From Monoraphidium neglectum (Eukaryota > Chlorophyta > Chlorophyceae > Sphaeropleales > Selenastraceae), in NCBI RefSeq assembly GCF_000611645.1, contig NW_014013350.1:3067-29292 (forward strand): DNA of 26,226 bases, written 5' to 3'. Positions 1-11,143 of this stretch are shown here, piece by piece; position 1 is the stretch's first letter; each line of letters opens with the position of its first letter. The notes beneath the pieces are model-generated. The model made no database searches and had not been told where the DNA came from. It was given only the letters and a program-made list of their open reading frames with translations. The translations under genes were made by a program, and so were the position numbers.

Positions 1-120
1 GGATAAGGTCGAGCTTGATGCATTGCACGTCGATAGCCTTCGCAGGCACCATTGAATCGAGGTGACTAGGAAGTGCGGGCCGCGGGCGGGGGCGCCCGCG
101 GCGGCGGGCGCGCCACGCAC

Positions 121-1563
121 CTTTTTTGACGAAGCGGCGATGTTGGCTGTGTCCGCCGTCATGGGGATTCCCTCCTCCAGAAAGAGCCGGCGCATCACAG
201 GAATGCTGCCGCCAGTCGCCGCCGCGGCCACCACATCATCGAGTCCCTCATGGTACTCTGGGATCAAGGGCGCCCCCCTTGCAAGCGCCCACTCCAGCAT
301 GCCAATGTCGCCCACCTCCGCAGCGCCCAGGCAGACTTCGTCCCCCAGCGGGCAACCAGTATCATACGCATATGTGAGCGCAGCCATGCCGCCACCACGA
401 GCTGCAGCGTTGGTCGTGTCGCCGTCCCACGGCACCCCGTGCTTGCGCAGCAGCGCGAGCATAGCGACGTCGTTGCGCCTCGCCGCCTCCCTGCAGGCGT
501 GCCTTGCTGCGTCCCCCAAGGTGCAGCGCCCCGGCTCCAGCAGCCACTGCACCATTGCGGCATCCCCCCTGGCCGCAGCGCAGACGAGTGCCCGGGATTC
601 CAAGGGAAAGGGCACCATGCTGCTGGGCTGGCCCGTGCCGTTGCTGCCGCCGCCATTGCCACTGCTGCTGCTCATGTCGCCGCCTTTGCTGCCGCCGTTG
701 TCGCAGCAGTGCCGGAACAAGATCTGCAGGCACTCAAGGCTGCCCCTCTCGCTGTCTCCCGCAGCCCCCATGACCGCGCCCTTGCCCACCCGAGCGCCGT
801 CCGCAAGCGCCCAGCGCAGGAGCTCCGAATGCCCGCCCTCTGCTGCTGCGGCGGCAATGTCGTCGTCGCATGGCGCGCCTTTCCGCCTGAGAAACTGCAG
901 CGCAGCCAGGTGGCCGCCGCGCGCCGCGCGAGCGCAAACCTCTGCTGTGAACTCACACCACCCCTCCGGCCACCGCGTGCGCTCCTCCTCCAAGTACCGC
1001 AGGGCCCCGACTTGCCCTGCTGCCGCGGCCGCGCATGGAACGCGCCAGGCCAGGCAGCCGGCGTCCAGCAGCAGGCGCAGCGCGCCAAGCGCGCCGGCGG
1101 CCGCGGCGGCGGCGGCGGTGTCAGCGTCGAACCTGCAGATGCCCTCGGCCTGCACCCAGCGCAGCGCCTCGATATCGTCGTGGCACGCGGCGGCTGCCAG
1201 GTAGGCTTTGAGCTCAGGCAACGCGCCATCACCCAGGACGCGTATGAGAGCTGGCAGCCGCTCCCGCGCGTGCCACAGCGGCACAAACCGGTCGCGCACA
1301 CGGGTGCCATCTTGGCGAGATCGTCCCACGCGCGGCTGTTTGGCGGCCCAGGCGCGCCAGTACCGGCTGAGGCGGGGTATGGTGATGTGCATCAGGCTGA
1401 GGGGCAGCGCCGCAAACACCAGCTGCAGCGCTGTCGTCTCTGTTTCGACGCACGCAGCTGAAGCTTGCGCCGTTGACGGGGCACTGTCTGGCACGGCTGG
1501 AGGGCTGTGCGGCTGATCAGTGCCGCCCGGTGGCTTGCATGGCTCCTGATTATTTGAAGACAT
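121..1563 (-). CDS. ankA: F-box-like/ankyrin-repeat protein, exon 1 (gene continues past the left edge)
   Basis: The minus-strand frame is open from an ATG at 1563 without a stop to base 1, because the intron happens to stay open. By comparison with its paralogues, exon 1 ends at 121 with a lysine codon, followed by a GTGCGT donor at 120. That gives 481 residues here. Exon 2 (about 130 residues) must lie beyond base 1. Residues about 40-75 resemble an F-box (Leu-rich helix, LPLSLMHITIPRLSRYWRAW). After it come repeated 33-36-residue ankyrin-like units with AAxxG...LRWL/LLLDAGC signatures, interrupted by a Gly/Ser-rich linker. F-box plus ankyrin proteins are usually substrate adaptors of SCF ubiquitin ligases; that role is inferred from family resemblance only. 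No lesion is visible, so the gene is probably functional. The start is chosen because the MSSNNQE-PCKPPGG N-terminus is shared with ankB. Confidence 0.8.
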
Positions 1564-3354
1564 TGCGCTAAGGTGGCTTGTGAACGTTCTACACCGTCTG
1601 CGATGGCCTGGTCGAAACCCTCAGCCTGGGCAATTCGCCTTGATTGATAGATCTACCGGTACAGTATGATGAATTGAGTCTCAGCAGTTGCTAGAACTCG
1701 CGGGTAAACGAGCTCGTTGCAAAACGTAGGCTCCCGTCTGCTACACGTCGCGGCACAGGTGGCGGCCGCTCGCCCGCCTGGCAGCCAGCTGCGTGGCAGG
1801 TGGCGGCCTCTGCTGTACAGCCCGGTCCACACACGGGTGGCCCACCCTGGCTTCGCAAGCGACTGCACCTGGTCCTTGCGCTGCCTGCTATTGATGCATG
1901 GCGCTCTGGAAGACAGACGGCTGCATCGTGCGTGCAACAAGGGCTGGTTTGATACACCGTACCCTACCATACACATACGCGCTTTCGCAGCGGCCGGCGC
2001 ATTGTGTCAACGGGATGCTGCGGTGTGCCGTTTGGATCGCTCGCAACACACATTCGCCACTATCCAGCCACCTGCACCTGTGCGTTGACACTCGATTAAT
2101 TCAACGTCTAGTGTTGGCTCTCAGCCGTGCTACCATCAGCGGCGCAGATAAACCGCAGTCCAGCCCAGCATGCAGGCAGCAGCACGGTTGGGGCAGGACG
2201 CGTCTCGGCTCAACCGCCGGCTGCACAGCATGCCCGCATCTTCCCTGCCCTTACACCATCCCTCACTGCCTGGCGCCGCCCGCTTCGCGCAGAGCGCCCT
2301 GCCAAACTGAGGAACTTGCGGCGCCCCAACGTGCGGGTGGCATGTGCCAGGACTCACGTCGCCCAGCCACATCAGCGCTGGCCACGACATCTACCGCTGG
2401 CGCGCGGACCTGGGGCTCGCAAGTGATCCGAGCACTCGTGATGTCAGACTGATTCGAGGGTCCGGCACGAAGGAGCACACTCAAGCTTCTCAAAGCGAGC
2501 CGCGAGCTTTGCCGTTCTCTATCTGTACAGGGTGTTTGGGCTGGTTTCAAGGCTGACCTGGCACGTGCAACCCCCCTCCCCTTTCAGTCCCAACTGCCAC
2601 ACGCACCCTGGCCCTCATCCCACAGAACGACACCGGTCACCGCGCTGCCTTGGCAGGTGTATCGACAGTCGCAGTTAAGGAGGGTAAGCAGCAGTGAGAT
2701 TTGGCGACCAACATTTGGGTGTTTTCGCAGTGAGGCTAGGGGTGAACATGTGACAGCACGCCTGCTGGACGAGCTTTGTGCAACATCAACGAGGCTGACG
2801 AATCGTGACAGGCTGGCGCACGAAACTGCTGCATGCACAAACAACGCACAAGGACGGCATGAAAATGCGGGGGGGTTGATCAGCCTCTGCCTTCCATTAA
2901 TATCCAGCGGGGCAGATGCGGCGCATGTTGTGACGCTCCCGGGGTGCGAGTGCATCTGGCAATAGAGATTACAATTGTGCAGTCGGCGCGCAGCAGCGCC
3001 GCGGCGCCTGTGGTCATCGCTGCAAGGCCCTTGAGACGGGATCTCGCAGTGGATGCAATATGATTACTGGATGCCAGTCGCATGCGGAGTCCGAATGCAC
3101 AGCTCAGGACCATGCGGCAGGACGATAGCACAAGTACATGCCAGGAAAAGTCCCTAAAAGCCAGAGCAAGGCCGCACAGCATGCCACGCGCAGTGGGCTC
3201 TGATGAGCAGCCAGCTCTGGGTGTCGGAGTTTTCAAAGGCCCTGGCTGGCCGCAGAGTGCACACCGGCACCCGTTGTGAACAAAAAGCACTCAACACCCC
3301 CCTAATCACTGGCCGCTCGCCAGTGTCCGGCGACGCCGCAGCCGCGGCCGCAGC
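1564..3354. repeat. Intergenic spacer between ankA and ankB (unit of the tandem array)
   Basis: No gene of its own is supported. The stretch holds the 5' flank of ankA (from 1564) and the 3' flank of ankB (up to 3354). It is similar along its length to 5451-7312, and more loosely to 9471-10650. Shared landmarks include the AACGTTCTACAC block just upstream of ankA/ankB, the GGCAGCCAGCTG-GTGGCAGGTGGCG block near 1780, a block near 2160-2400, and CTGACCTGGCACG near 2555. Short reading frames in it are conserved about equally on both strands, as expected for shared DNA rather than coding constraint. Confidence 0.6.
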
Positions 3355-5450
3355 CTATCCAGCGCCGCCGCCGCCAATCGCATCCAGCTCTGCCCGCGCC
3401 GCGTCCGCCACATCCCACTGCCCGTGAATTGCAGCGATCCGCTCGATACCCGCGGCGTCCCAGGGGGCCGGCGGGTCCTGCGCCCGCATCCACCGCACCA
3501 GACCCCAGTGGCCCCTCTTCCCTGCCTCGTAGCAGGCTCTCTCCCAGGGGCACCCATGGGCCCTGAGCAGCTCCATGACGTCACGGCGGCCCTTGCAAGC
3601 GGCGTAGATGCACGCGGAATCATCCATGGGAGCGCCTACGTCTATTGCCCACCGCAGCCCCTCCAAGTCGCAGGAGTGTGCGAGCCCTCCAACCACCTGG
3701 TGATTAAAGGGGCAGCCGTGGGCGTGGAGCCACTGCACGGCCTCCAACTGCAGGGGGGACGCGGGAGGGTGGGTGTAAAGTCCAGCTTGACAGCATTTCA
3801 CGTTGATGGCCTTTGGAGGGACCATTCAATCAAGGTGGCTAGGCGTTGGTAAGGGAGTGCAGGCGTGGCGCCCCCACCAGCTGGCGCGCCTGAGCAAACT
3901 CCAGCAATGCAAAGGGCGCGCGAGGCCGGAAAGGGAATACGAAATAGGAAGTGCGGGCCGAGGGCGGGGGCGCCCGCGGCGGCGGGCACGCCATGCACCT
4001 TCTTGTTCCAAGCGGCGTTGCTGGCGACGTTTGCCGTCATGCGGATGCCCTCCTCCAGAAAGAGGCGGCGCATCACTGGGATGCTGCCGCCAAACGCCGC
4101 TGCCCAAAACATATCGTCGAATCCCTCCTCGTCTTCAGGGATGAAGGACGCCCCCCTTGCGAGCGCCCACTCCAGCATGGCAAAGTCGCCCAACTCCGCA
4201 GCGTAAACGCAGACGCGGTCCCCCAGCGGGCAACCATTATCATACGCATACACGAGCGCAGACGTGCCGCCACCTGCTGCTGCAGCGTTGGTCGTGTCGC
4301 CGTCCCACGGCACCCTGTGTTTGCGCAGGCGCGCCAGCATGGCGACGTCGTCGCGCCTCGCCGCCTCCACACAGGCGCTACTAGCTGCGGGCCCCAAGGT
4401 GCAGCGCCCTGGATCCAGCAGCCACTGCACCATGGCTGTGTCCCCCCTGGCCGCAGCGCAGGTCAGTGCATCAGGCTCCAGAGGGAATGGCCCCGTGCTG
4501 CTGGGATGGCCTTCGCCTTCACTGCCGCCGCCGAATTGGCTGCTGCTGCTGATGCCGCCGCCTTTGCTGGCGCCCCCGTCGCAGCAGTGCCGGAACAAGA
4601 TCTGCAGGCACTCAAGGCTGCCCCTCTCGCTGTCTCCCACCGCCTCCTTGACTGCCCGCTCGCCTGCTGGAGCGCCGTCAGCGAGCACCCAACGCAAGAG
4701 CTCTGAATGCCCGCCTCCAGCCGCGGCAGCGGCGGTTGCGTCGTCGCACGGCGTGCCTTGCTGCCTGAGGAACTGCAGCGCAGCCAGGTGGCCGCCGTGG
4801 GCCGCGCTCGTGCAAGCCTCAGCTGTGAACTTACACCGCCCCTCCGGCCACCGCGTGCGCTCCTCTGCCAAATAACGCAGGACCCCGACTTGCCCGGCTG
4901 CCGCGGCCGCGCCTGGAGCGCGCCAAGCCTCGCAGCCGGCGTCCAGCAGCAGGCGCAGCGCGCCGAGCGCGCCGGCGGCCGCGGCAGCGGCGGCAATGTC
5001 CTCGTCAAAACTGCAGATGCCCTCGGCCTGCACCCAGCGCAGCGCCTCTGTGTCATCGTGGTACGCGGCGCCCGCCAGGTAGGGTTTGATATGAGGCAAT
5101 GCATCGTCTTTCAGGACACGTATGAGAGCTGGCAGCCGCTCCTGGGCGTGCCACAGCGGCACAAACAGGTCGGTGTCGGGCACACAGAAGTCCTCGGCGT
5201 CAGATCGCCCCACGACGCGCGGCTGTTCGGCGGCCCAGGCGCGCCAGTACCGGCTGAGGCGGGGTATGGTGATGTGCATCAGGCTGAGGGGCAGCGCCGC
5301 AAACACCAGCTGCAGCGCTGTCGTCTCTGTTTCGACGCACGCAGCTGAAGCTTGCGCCGTTGACAGGGCAGTGTCTGGCAGGGCTGGAGGGCTGTGCGGC
5401 TGATCAGTGCCGCCCGGTGGCTTGCATGTCTCCTGATTATTTGAGGACAT
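3355..5450 (-). CDS. ankB: intact F-box-like/ankyrin-repeat protein, two exons
   Basis: Exon 1 runs 5450-3999 (484 codons) and exon 2 3747-3355 (130 codons plus TAG). The 251-nt intron has a GTGCATGG donor at 3998 and a CCCTGCAG acceptor, phase 0; the predicted protein is 614 residues. Residues about 44-73 form the F-box-like segment. The remainder is a run of roughly a dozen divergent ankyrin-like repeats (AAAxGxxxxLRWLLxxGAP type), with a Gly/Ser-rich linker near residues 295-330. Exon 2 contributes the most regular repeats, with WLHAHGCPF, RWAIDVGAP and ELLRAHGCPW motifs. The start ATG is the first in frame and matches ankA. Ignoring the intron gives an alternative 550-residue product ending at 3798, which would drop the conserved exon 2. 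Function is inferred only: protein-protein scaffold or SCF adaptor. No signal peptide or membrane segment is seen. Confidence 0.87.
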
Positions 5451-7312
5451 TGCTTTGAGGTGGCTTGTGAACGTTCTACACAGTCTGCGATGGCCTGGTC
5501 GAAACCCACAGCCTGGGCAATTCGCCTTGATTGATTGATTGATCTACCGGTATGATGATGATTTGAATTTCAGTGTTAGTTGGCCAAATTCACGGATAAA
5601 CGAGCTCGTTCCTAAAGACCACGTAGGCTCCAGTCTACTAAATACCTTTGCCGCACGGGTGGCTGCCGCTTGGCGCCAGCAGCTCACTGCGCCGGCCCGG
5701 CAGCCAGCTGCCTGGCAGGTGGCGGCCTCCGTGGTACAGTCCAGCTCACCCTCGAGTGGCCCACCCTGGCTCCGCATGCCCCTGTTTAATGAACCGCCAG
5801 CGGTTGATGCAGGGCGCTCTGTAAGACCGACTGTTGCCCCACGCAAGAAGGGCTGGTTCGTATGCCACGCCATCCATTCGCACTCTCACAGCAGCCGGCG
5901 CACCTCGTCAACATGGCACTGCGGTTTGGATCACCCGCAACACACATTCGCCACAATCCAGCCACCTGCACCTGTGCCTTGACCCCCCATTATCACAAGT
6001 CTAGTTTTGGCTCTCTGCCGTGCCACCATCAGCAGCGCAAATAGACCGCGCGCACTCCAGCCCAGCACGCAGGGAGCAGCACGGTTGGGGCAGGACGCGT
6101 CTCAGCTCAATCGCCGACTGCACGGCATGCACGCATCGCTCCCTACACTTACACCATGCCTCACTTCCTGCCGCCGCCCGCTCCGCGCAGAGCGCGCTGC
6201 CAAATTGAGGAACTTGCGGCGCCCCAACATGCGGGCGGCGTGTGCTGTGACTCACGCCGCCCAGCCACATCGGCGCTGGCCGCGACGTCTACGGCTGGCG
6301 CGCGGGCCTTGGGTTCGCAAGTGATCTGAGCTTTCATTATGGTTATGATTCAAGGGTCTGGCACCAATGAGCACAGTCAGGCTTGTTGAATCCGCGAGCT
6401 GCGCCTCTCTCTGCACAGGGTGTTTTGGCTGGTCTCATCTCTGACCTGGCACGCGCAACCCCCCTTCCCACTCAGTCCCAACTGCCACGCACCACCACCA
6501 CCCTGGCCCTCATTCTCAGCATGAGACCGGGCGCCTCGTTGCCATGGCAGGTGTTTTGACAGTCGCGGTGAAGTCAGGTAAACGGCAGTCCAATTGGATG
6601 GCCAACACAGCGTTGAGTCTGCAGTGAGGCAACGCGCAAAAGGTGACATCAGGACATCCTGCTGGACGCGCTGTGTGCCGGATCAAAGAAGCTGACGAGT
6701 CGTGACGTGCTCAGGCATGCGCCTACCACATGCACACACAACACACAAGAGCGGCAAGGAAATGCGTGGGCCGCCTGTTTGGGTCAGCCTCTGCCTCCTC
6801 AAACGATCTACCGGCGGGGCAGGTGCGGCGCATGGTGTCAGGCTCTCGGGCGCAGGTGTGTATGGCAATGGAGATACAATTTGTGCGCCCTGCGCACAGC
6901 GGCACCACGGCGCCTGTGGTCGTGGGTGCAAGGCCCTTGAGACGAGATCTCGCATTGGATGCAAGAAGGTTGCTGCGGTCCAATCACATGCGGCAGCCGC
7001 ACGCACCGCTCAGGACCGTGCAGCGGGACGGCAGCCGACAGCAGTGCATACTAGGCAAAAACCCCAAAAACCAGAGCAAGCCCGCGCAGCACGCCACGAC
7101 CAATGGCCGTCGGTGCGCAGCCAGCTCCTGCTTCGCGGCTTGGGGATCAGACATTGCAAAGGCCCTGGCTGGTGCGACGCCCGCAGAGTGCACACGGGCG
7201 TCCGTTGTGCCCGACACGCACTCTGCAACGCCCCTGATCGCCGCTTGCCAGGATCCAGCCCCGTCGCAATTGCAGCTGCAGCCGCAGCCGCAGCCACAGC
7301 CGCAGCCCCAGT
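5451..7312. repeat. Intergenic spacer between ankB and ankC (unit of the tandem array)
   Basis: No gene is supported. This is the 5' flank of ankB and the 3' flank of ankC, collinear with 1564-3354. Just upstream of ankB is a (TTGA)n stretch (about 5527-5543) that is shorter in the ankA flank. Just past the ankC stop, the strand read forward carries a short GCAGCC repeat (about 7271-7305). A conserved element with AAGGCCCTTGAGACG near 6930 also occurs near 3030. Confidence 0.6.
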
Positions 7313-9470
7313 TTACAGGGCAGCGCCGCCGCTGCCAATCGCGGCGTGCGCATCGAGCTCCGCCCGCGCCGCGTCCGCCACATCCCACTGCCCGTGCATT
7401 GTTGCGATCCGCTCCATCTCCGCTGCGTCCCAGGGCGCTGGCGGGTCCTGCGCCCGCATCCACCGCACCAGACCCCAGTGACCTTTGCGCGCTGCCCAAC
7501 AGCAGGCGTCTCCCCAAGGGCACCCATGGGCCCTGAGCAGCTCGATGACGTCACGGCGGCCCTTGCAGGCGGCGTAGCGGCAGGCATATTCATCAGGGGG
7601 AGCGCCAGCGTCTATCGCCCATTGCAGCCCCTCCAGGTCGCAGTACACCGCGAGATCTGTGATCACCCGGCCGTCAAAAGGGCAGCCGTGGGCGTGGAGC
7701 CACTGCAAGGCCTCCAACTGCAGGGGCAGTGCATGCGGCACCACAGGTGTGAGGGGCCAAGCGCGGGTTGCTCAAAAGCAGGTTGTAAGGGGCTGAGGTC
7801 TAGGGACACACGGGGCATTGGTGACAGGGAGCGGCACACCCACCAGGGGGGGCGGCGCACCCACTAGGGGCGGCGGCCGTGTGGGGCTGCACGCGTGGCG
7901 TCCCAATTAGCAGGCGCGCCAGGGCAAACCCCCTCCATGCAAAGGGTGCGCGAGGCCGGGCAGGTGGTGTGCTGCAAAGCAGGCGGCGCGCGGGGGTGTC
8001 CGCAGCAGCGGGCGCGCCGCGCACCTTATGTGATTCAGCGGCGGCGTTGGCTGCGTCCGCCGTCATGGGGATGCCCTCCTCGAGAAAGACCCGGCGCATC
8101 ACTGGGATGCTGCCGCCCCACGCCGCTGCATGCGCCATGTCCTCGAGTCCAGTGGCTTTGTCCGAGATCAAGGACGCGCCGCGCGCCAGCGCCCACTCCA
8201 ACAAGCCAGCGTTGCCCGCCCATGCGGCAACTTGGCAGACGCGGTCCCCCAGCAGACAACCGCTATCATAGGCATAGGTGAGCGCAGACATGCCGCCTGA
8301 AGCTGCTGCGACAGAGGTCGTGTCGCCGTCCCAAGGCACTCCGTGAGAGCGCAGCAGCGCGAGCATAGCGACGTCGTTGCGCCTCGCCGCCGCATGGCAG
8401 GCGCACCGGGCCGCGGGCCCCAAGGTGCAGTGCCTGGGATCCAGCAGCCACTGCACCATTGCGGTGTCGCCCCTTTCCGCAGCAAAGGCCAGTGCCCGGG
8501 GACCCAGGGGAAACGGCGCCACGCTGCTGGGTTCGTCCGCATCTTTGCTGCCGCCGCCGCCATGGCTGCTACTCCTGATGCCGCTGCCTTTGCTGCTACC
8601 CCCCTCGCAGCAATGCCGGAAGAGAATCTGCAGGCATTCAAGGCTGCCCGTATCGCTGTCTCCGACTGCCTCCATGGCCGCCCGCGCGCCTGCCGGAGCG
8701 CCGTCTGCAAGCGCCCAACGCAGGAGCTCCGATCGCCCATCCCGTGCTGCTGCGGCGGCAGTCCTGTCATCATACGGCGCGCCTTGCTGCCTCAGAAATT
8801 GCAGCGCAGCTAGGTGGCCGCCACGGGCAGCGCACGCGCATTCCCAAGCTGAGAATTCACACCACCCCTCAGGCCACCTCATGCGCTCTTCTGCCAAGTA
8901 GCGCAGAACCCCGACTTGCCCGGCTGCTGCGGCCGCGCCTGGAGCGCGTGAAGCCTCGCAGCCGGCGTCCAGCAGTATGCACAGCGCGCCGAGCGCGCCG
9001 GCGGCCGCGGCCGCGGCGGCTGCGTCAGCGTCGAACCTGCAGAGGCCCTCGGCCTGCACCCAGCGCAGCGCCGCGATGTCGTCGTGGCACGCGGCGGCTG
9101 CCAGGTAGAAATAGAGCTGATGTAACGCGTTGTCTTTCAGGACGCGTATGAGAGCTGGCAGCCGCTCCCGCGCGTGCCACAGCGGCACAAAAAGATCGCG
9201 CACACAGAAGCCATCGCCGCCAGATCGCCCCTGGACGCGCGGCTGGTCGGCGGCCCAGGCGCGCCAGAACCGGCTGAGGCGGGGTATGGTGATATGCATC
9301 AGACTGAGGGGCAGCGCCGCAAACACCAGCTGCAGCGCTGTCGTGTCAATTTCGTCGCATGCAGCTGGAGCTTGCGCCGTTGACGGGGCACTGTCGGGCA
9401 GGGCTGGAGGGCTGTGCGGGTGAGCAGTGCCGTCCGGTGGCTTGCATGGCTCCGGGAGACCTATATCCAT
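7313..9470 (-). CDS. ankC: intact F-box-like/ankyrin-repeat protein, two exons
   Basis: Exon 1 is 9470-8025 (482 codons) and exon 2 is 7717-7313 (134 codons plus TAA). The intron spans 7718-8024 (307 nt) with a GTGCGCGG donor and CCCTGCAG acceptor, phase 0. The predicted length is 616 residues. Domain order matches ankB: short Pro-rich N-terminus, F-box-like helix region (ALQLVFAALPLSL...RLSRFWRAW), then ankyrin-like repeats with an interrupting Ser/Gly-rich linker near residues 290-320. The N-terminus (MDIGLPEPCKPP) differs from ankA/ankB and is closer to ankD across the head-to-head junction. No frameshift or stop occurs in either exon, and the splice sites are good, so it is probably functional. 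The cellular role is unknown; a ubiquitin-ligase adaptor is the best guess from architecture. Confidence 0.87.
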
Positions 9471-11143
9471 TGGTGTATGCTGGCTTATGGGCGTCCACCC
9501 GCTATGAGAAGGTCGTGGCGTAGATCAGGGGCGATTCGCTTTTGATGAGTCTCAGAATAGGACAGAAGTCGCGGTGAACGAGCGATGATCCTTGCAACAG
9601 ACACGCCCAGGCTCCAGGTTCCAGGTACATGGCTGTGCCGCACAGGTACTTGCCGCTCAACGCCAGGAGTTGACGGCCAGGCCTGTTCACGGCGCCTGCC
9701 CGGCAGCCAGCTGCCTGGCAGGTGGCGACCTGCCAACTCGGTGGTGTAGTTTTATCCACCCACGAGTCCAACCTGGCTTCGCATGGTCCTTACGCTGCAT
9801 GTCGTCAATGTAGGGCGCTCTGGTGTCAACACCGACGCTAGCATCGTGCAAAAAGGGCTGGCTTGTATGCTACACGCGCTCTCGCAACGACCGGTACATT
9901 GTGTCGATGCTTCTCTGCGGTTTTGACCGCCTGAACACACATGTGCCGCAGTCCAGCAACCTGTGCCTGTGTCTCGGCACTCGGAAATACAAAAGTCTGT
10001 AAATCTGTTGTTGTTCGTTGCCGTGCCACCATCAGCAGGGAAGACCGCAGTCCAGCACAGCATGCAGGCAGCAGCACGGTTGGGACATGGCGCGCCTTGG
10101 CTCAAACGCTGACTGCACGGCGTTCACATGTCATTCACCTCCCCTCCCCCTGTCCCTCACTTCTTGCCGCTGCCCGCTCCGCTCATAGCGCCCTGCCAAA
10201 AAAGAGAAACGCGCGGCGCCCGACCGCGCGGTTGGCGCGTGCCGGCAATCACGTCGCCCAGCCACATCATCGCTTGTTACGGCGTGAGCCGCTGACGCAT
10301 GGGCTGGGGTTTGCAACCGATCTGAGCGCTCGTGATGGTTCATGGGTCTGCTGGGCGCGTCAGGGCGCAGCCAGATGAGCAGGGGGAGGGACGGCGGGGG
10401 TAGCAGCGGCGGACGCAGCTGGGTGAAGTTTGCTGATGTAAGGGGGAGCAGTTTTTAGCGGCGCGCAGGCAGCTGATGCTGGACGATCTCATTAAGGGCA
10501 CCAATCAGCACAGTCGAGCGTTCCGAAGCCGTGGGGTTTGCATCTCCCTGCGCAGGGTTGTGGGGCTGGTTTTTTGTCTGACCTGGCACACGCACCCCGG
10601 CTCTCGTTGCAGTCTCAACTGCCACACACACCCTGAACCTCATCCCCCTTCTCGCCCGCCATGCCCCACAAAACGAGGAGGGACTCCTCGTAACGCCGGC
10701 CAGCCCAGGGGTCCAGGCCGGCTGCAAGCGCGATGATAGCGTTGCACAGGGACCCACTACACCACGATCAGACAATTGTTTTCTGGTACGTATGCCCAAC
10801 ATCGACGGCAAGCAGGAGAAAAATGAGGCACTGCCGTATGCGAGGCAAGGCGGGGTCGCCTGTTGGCCATCCGCAACGCAGAGTTGGCCCGTGGCCACCA
10901 GCACCTGCCAAGAAGCTAGCTGCCAGGCCGACGCCCAGGAGCCGCCAGGCCGCCAGGGGCCAGATGCGTGCCTCACAGCCATGCAAGTCCACGCCACCTG
11001 GAGCGTAGTCAGCTCTTCTACAAATATGACAGCTCGTTCTTTCGCGAGTTGCGTCAACTGCTGAAAATTCCCTGTTTTATACCGAGGGTCACCAAGACGG
11101 TCTTGACCTGCCCGTTGCGTGTGAAAAATTACAAGTCAGTCCA
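9471..11143. promoter_or_regulatory. Shared 5' region between divergent ankC and ankD
   Basis: This 1.67-kb gap separates the start of ankC (minus) from ankD (plus), so it must hold both promoters. From 9471 to about 10650 it resembles the 5' spacers of ankA and ankB in the same orientation. From about 10870 on it carries the reverse-complement version of the block (CACCTGCCAAGAAGCTAGCTGCC against the ankB-side form), as expected for an inverted copy. No coding region is supported. No convincing TATA box was identified. Confidence 0.5.
10673..10691. repeat. Perfect 8-bp inverted repeat near the array's inversion junction
   Basis: ACGAGGAG, a three-base GGA loop and CTCCTCGT form a perfect short hairpin. 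It sits almost where similarity to the minus-strand units ends and the inverted plus-strand unit begins. It could be a chance palindrome or a scar of the inversion. Confidence 0.55.

Noticed and set aside
62..1461. Long plus-strand open frames opposite ankA (and similar ones opposite ankB and ankC)
   Set aside because: They are antisense shadows of GC-rich coding sequence; they have low-complexity Ala/Pro/Arg content and no domain, while the minus strand encodes the conserved protein.
2127..2426. Small plus-strand gene conserved in spacers (counterpart at 6007-6324)
   Set aside because: The opposite strand is equally conserved and the third unit (9941-10378) breaks the frame, so this is shared DNA rather than coding constraint.
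3798..4000. ankB ending at 3798 as a single-exon 550-residue protein
   Set aside because: This skips the highly conserved exon 2 (3747-3355), which is preserved in frame with a shared acceptor in all copies.
9471..11143. Transposon or retroelement as the cause of the array inversion
   Set aside because: No transposase, reverse transcriptase, terminal repeats or target-site duplications could be seen.
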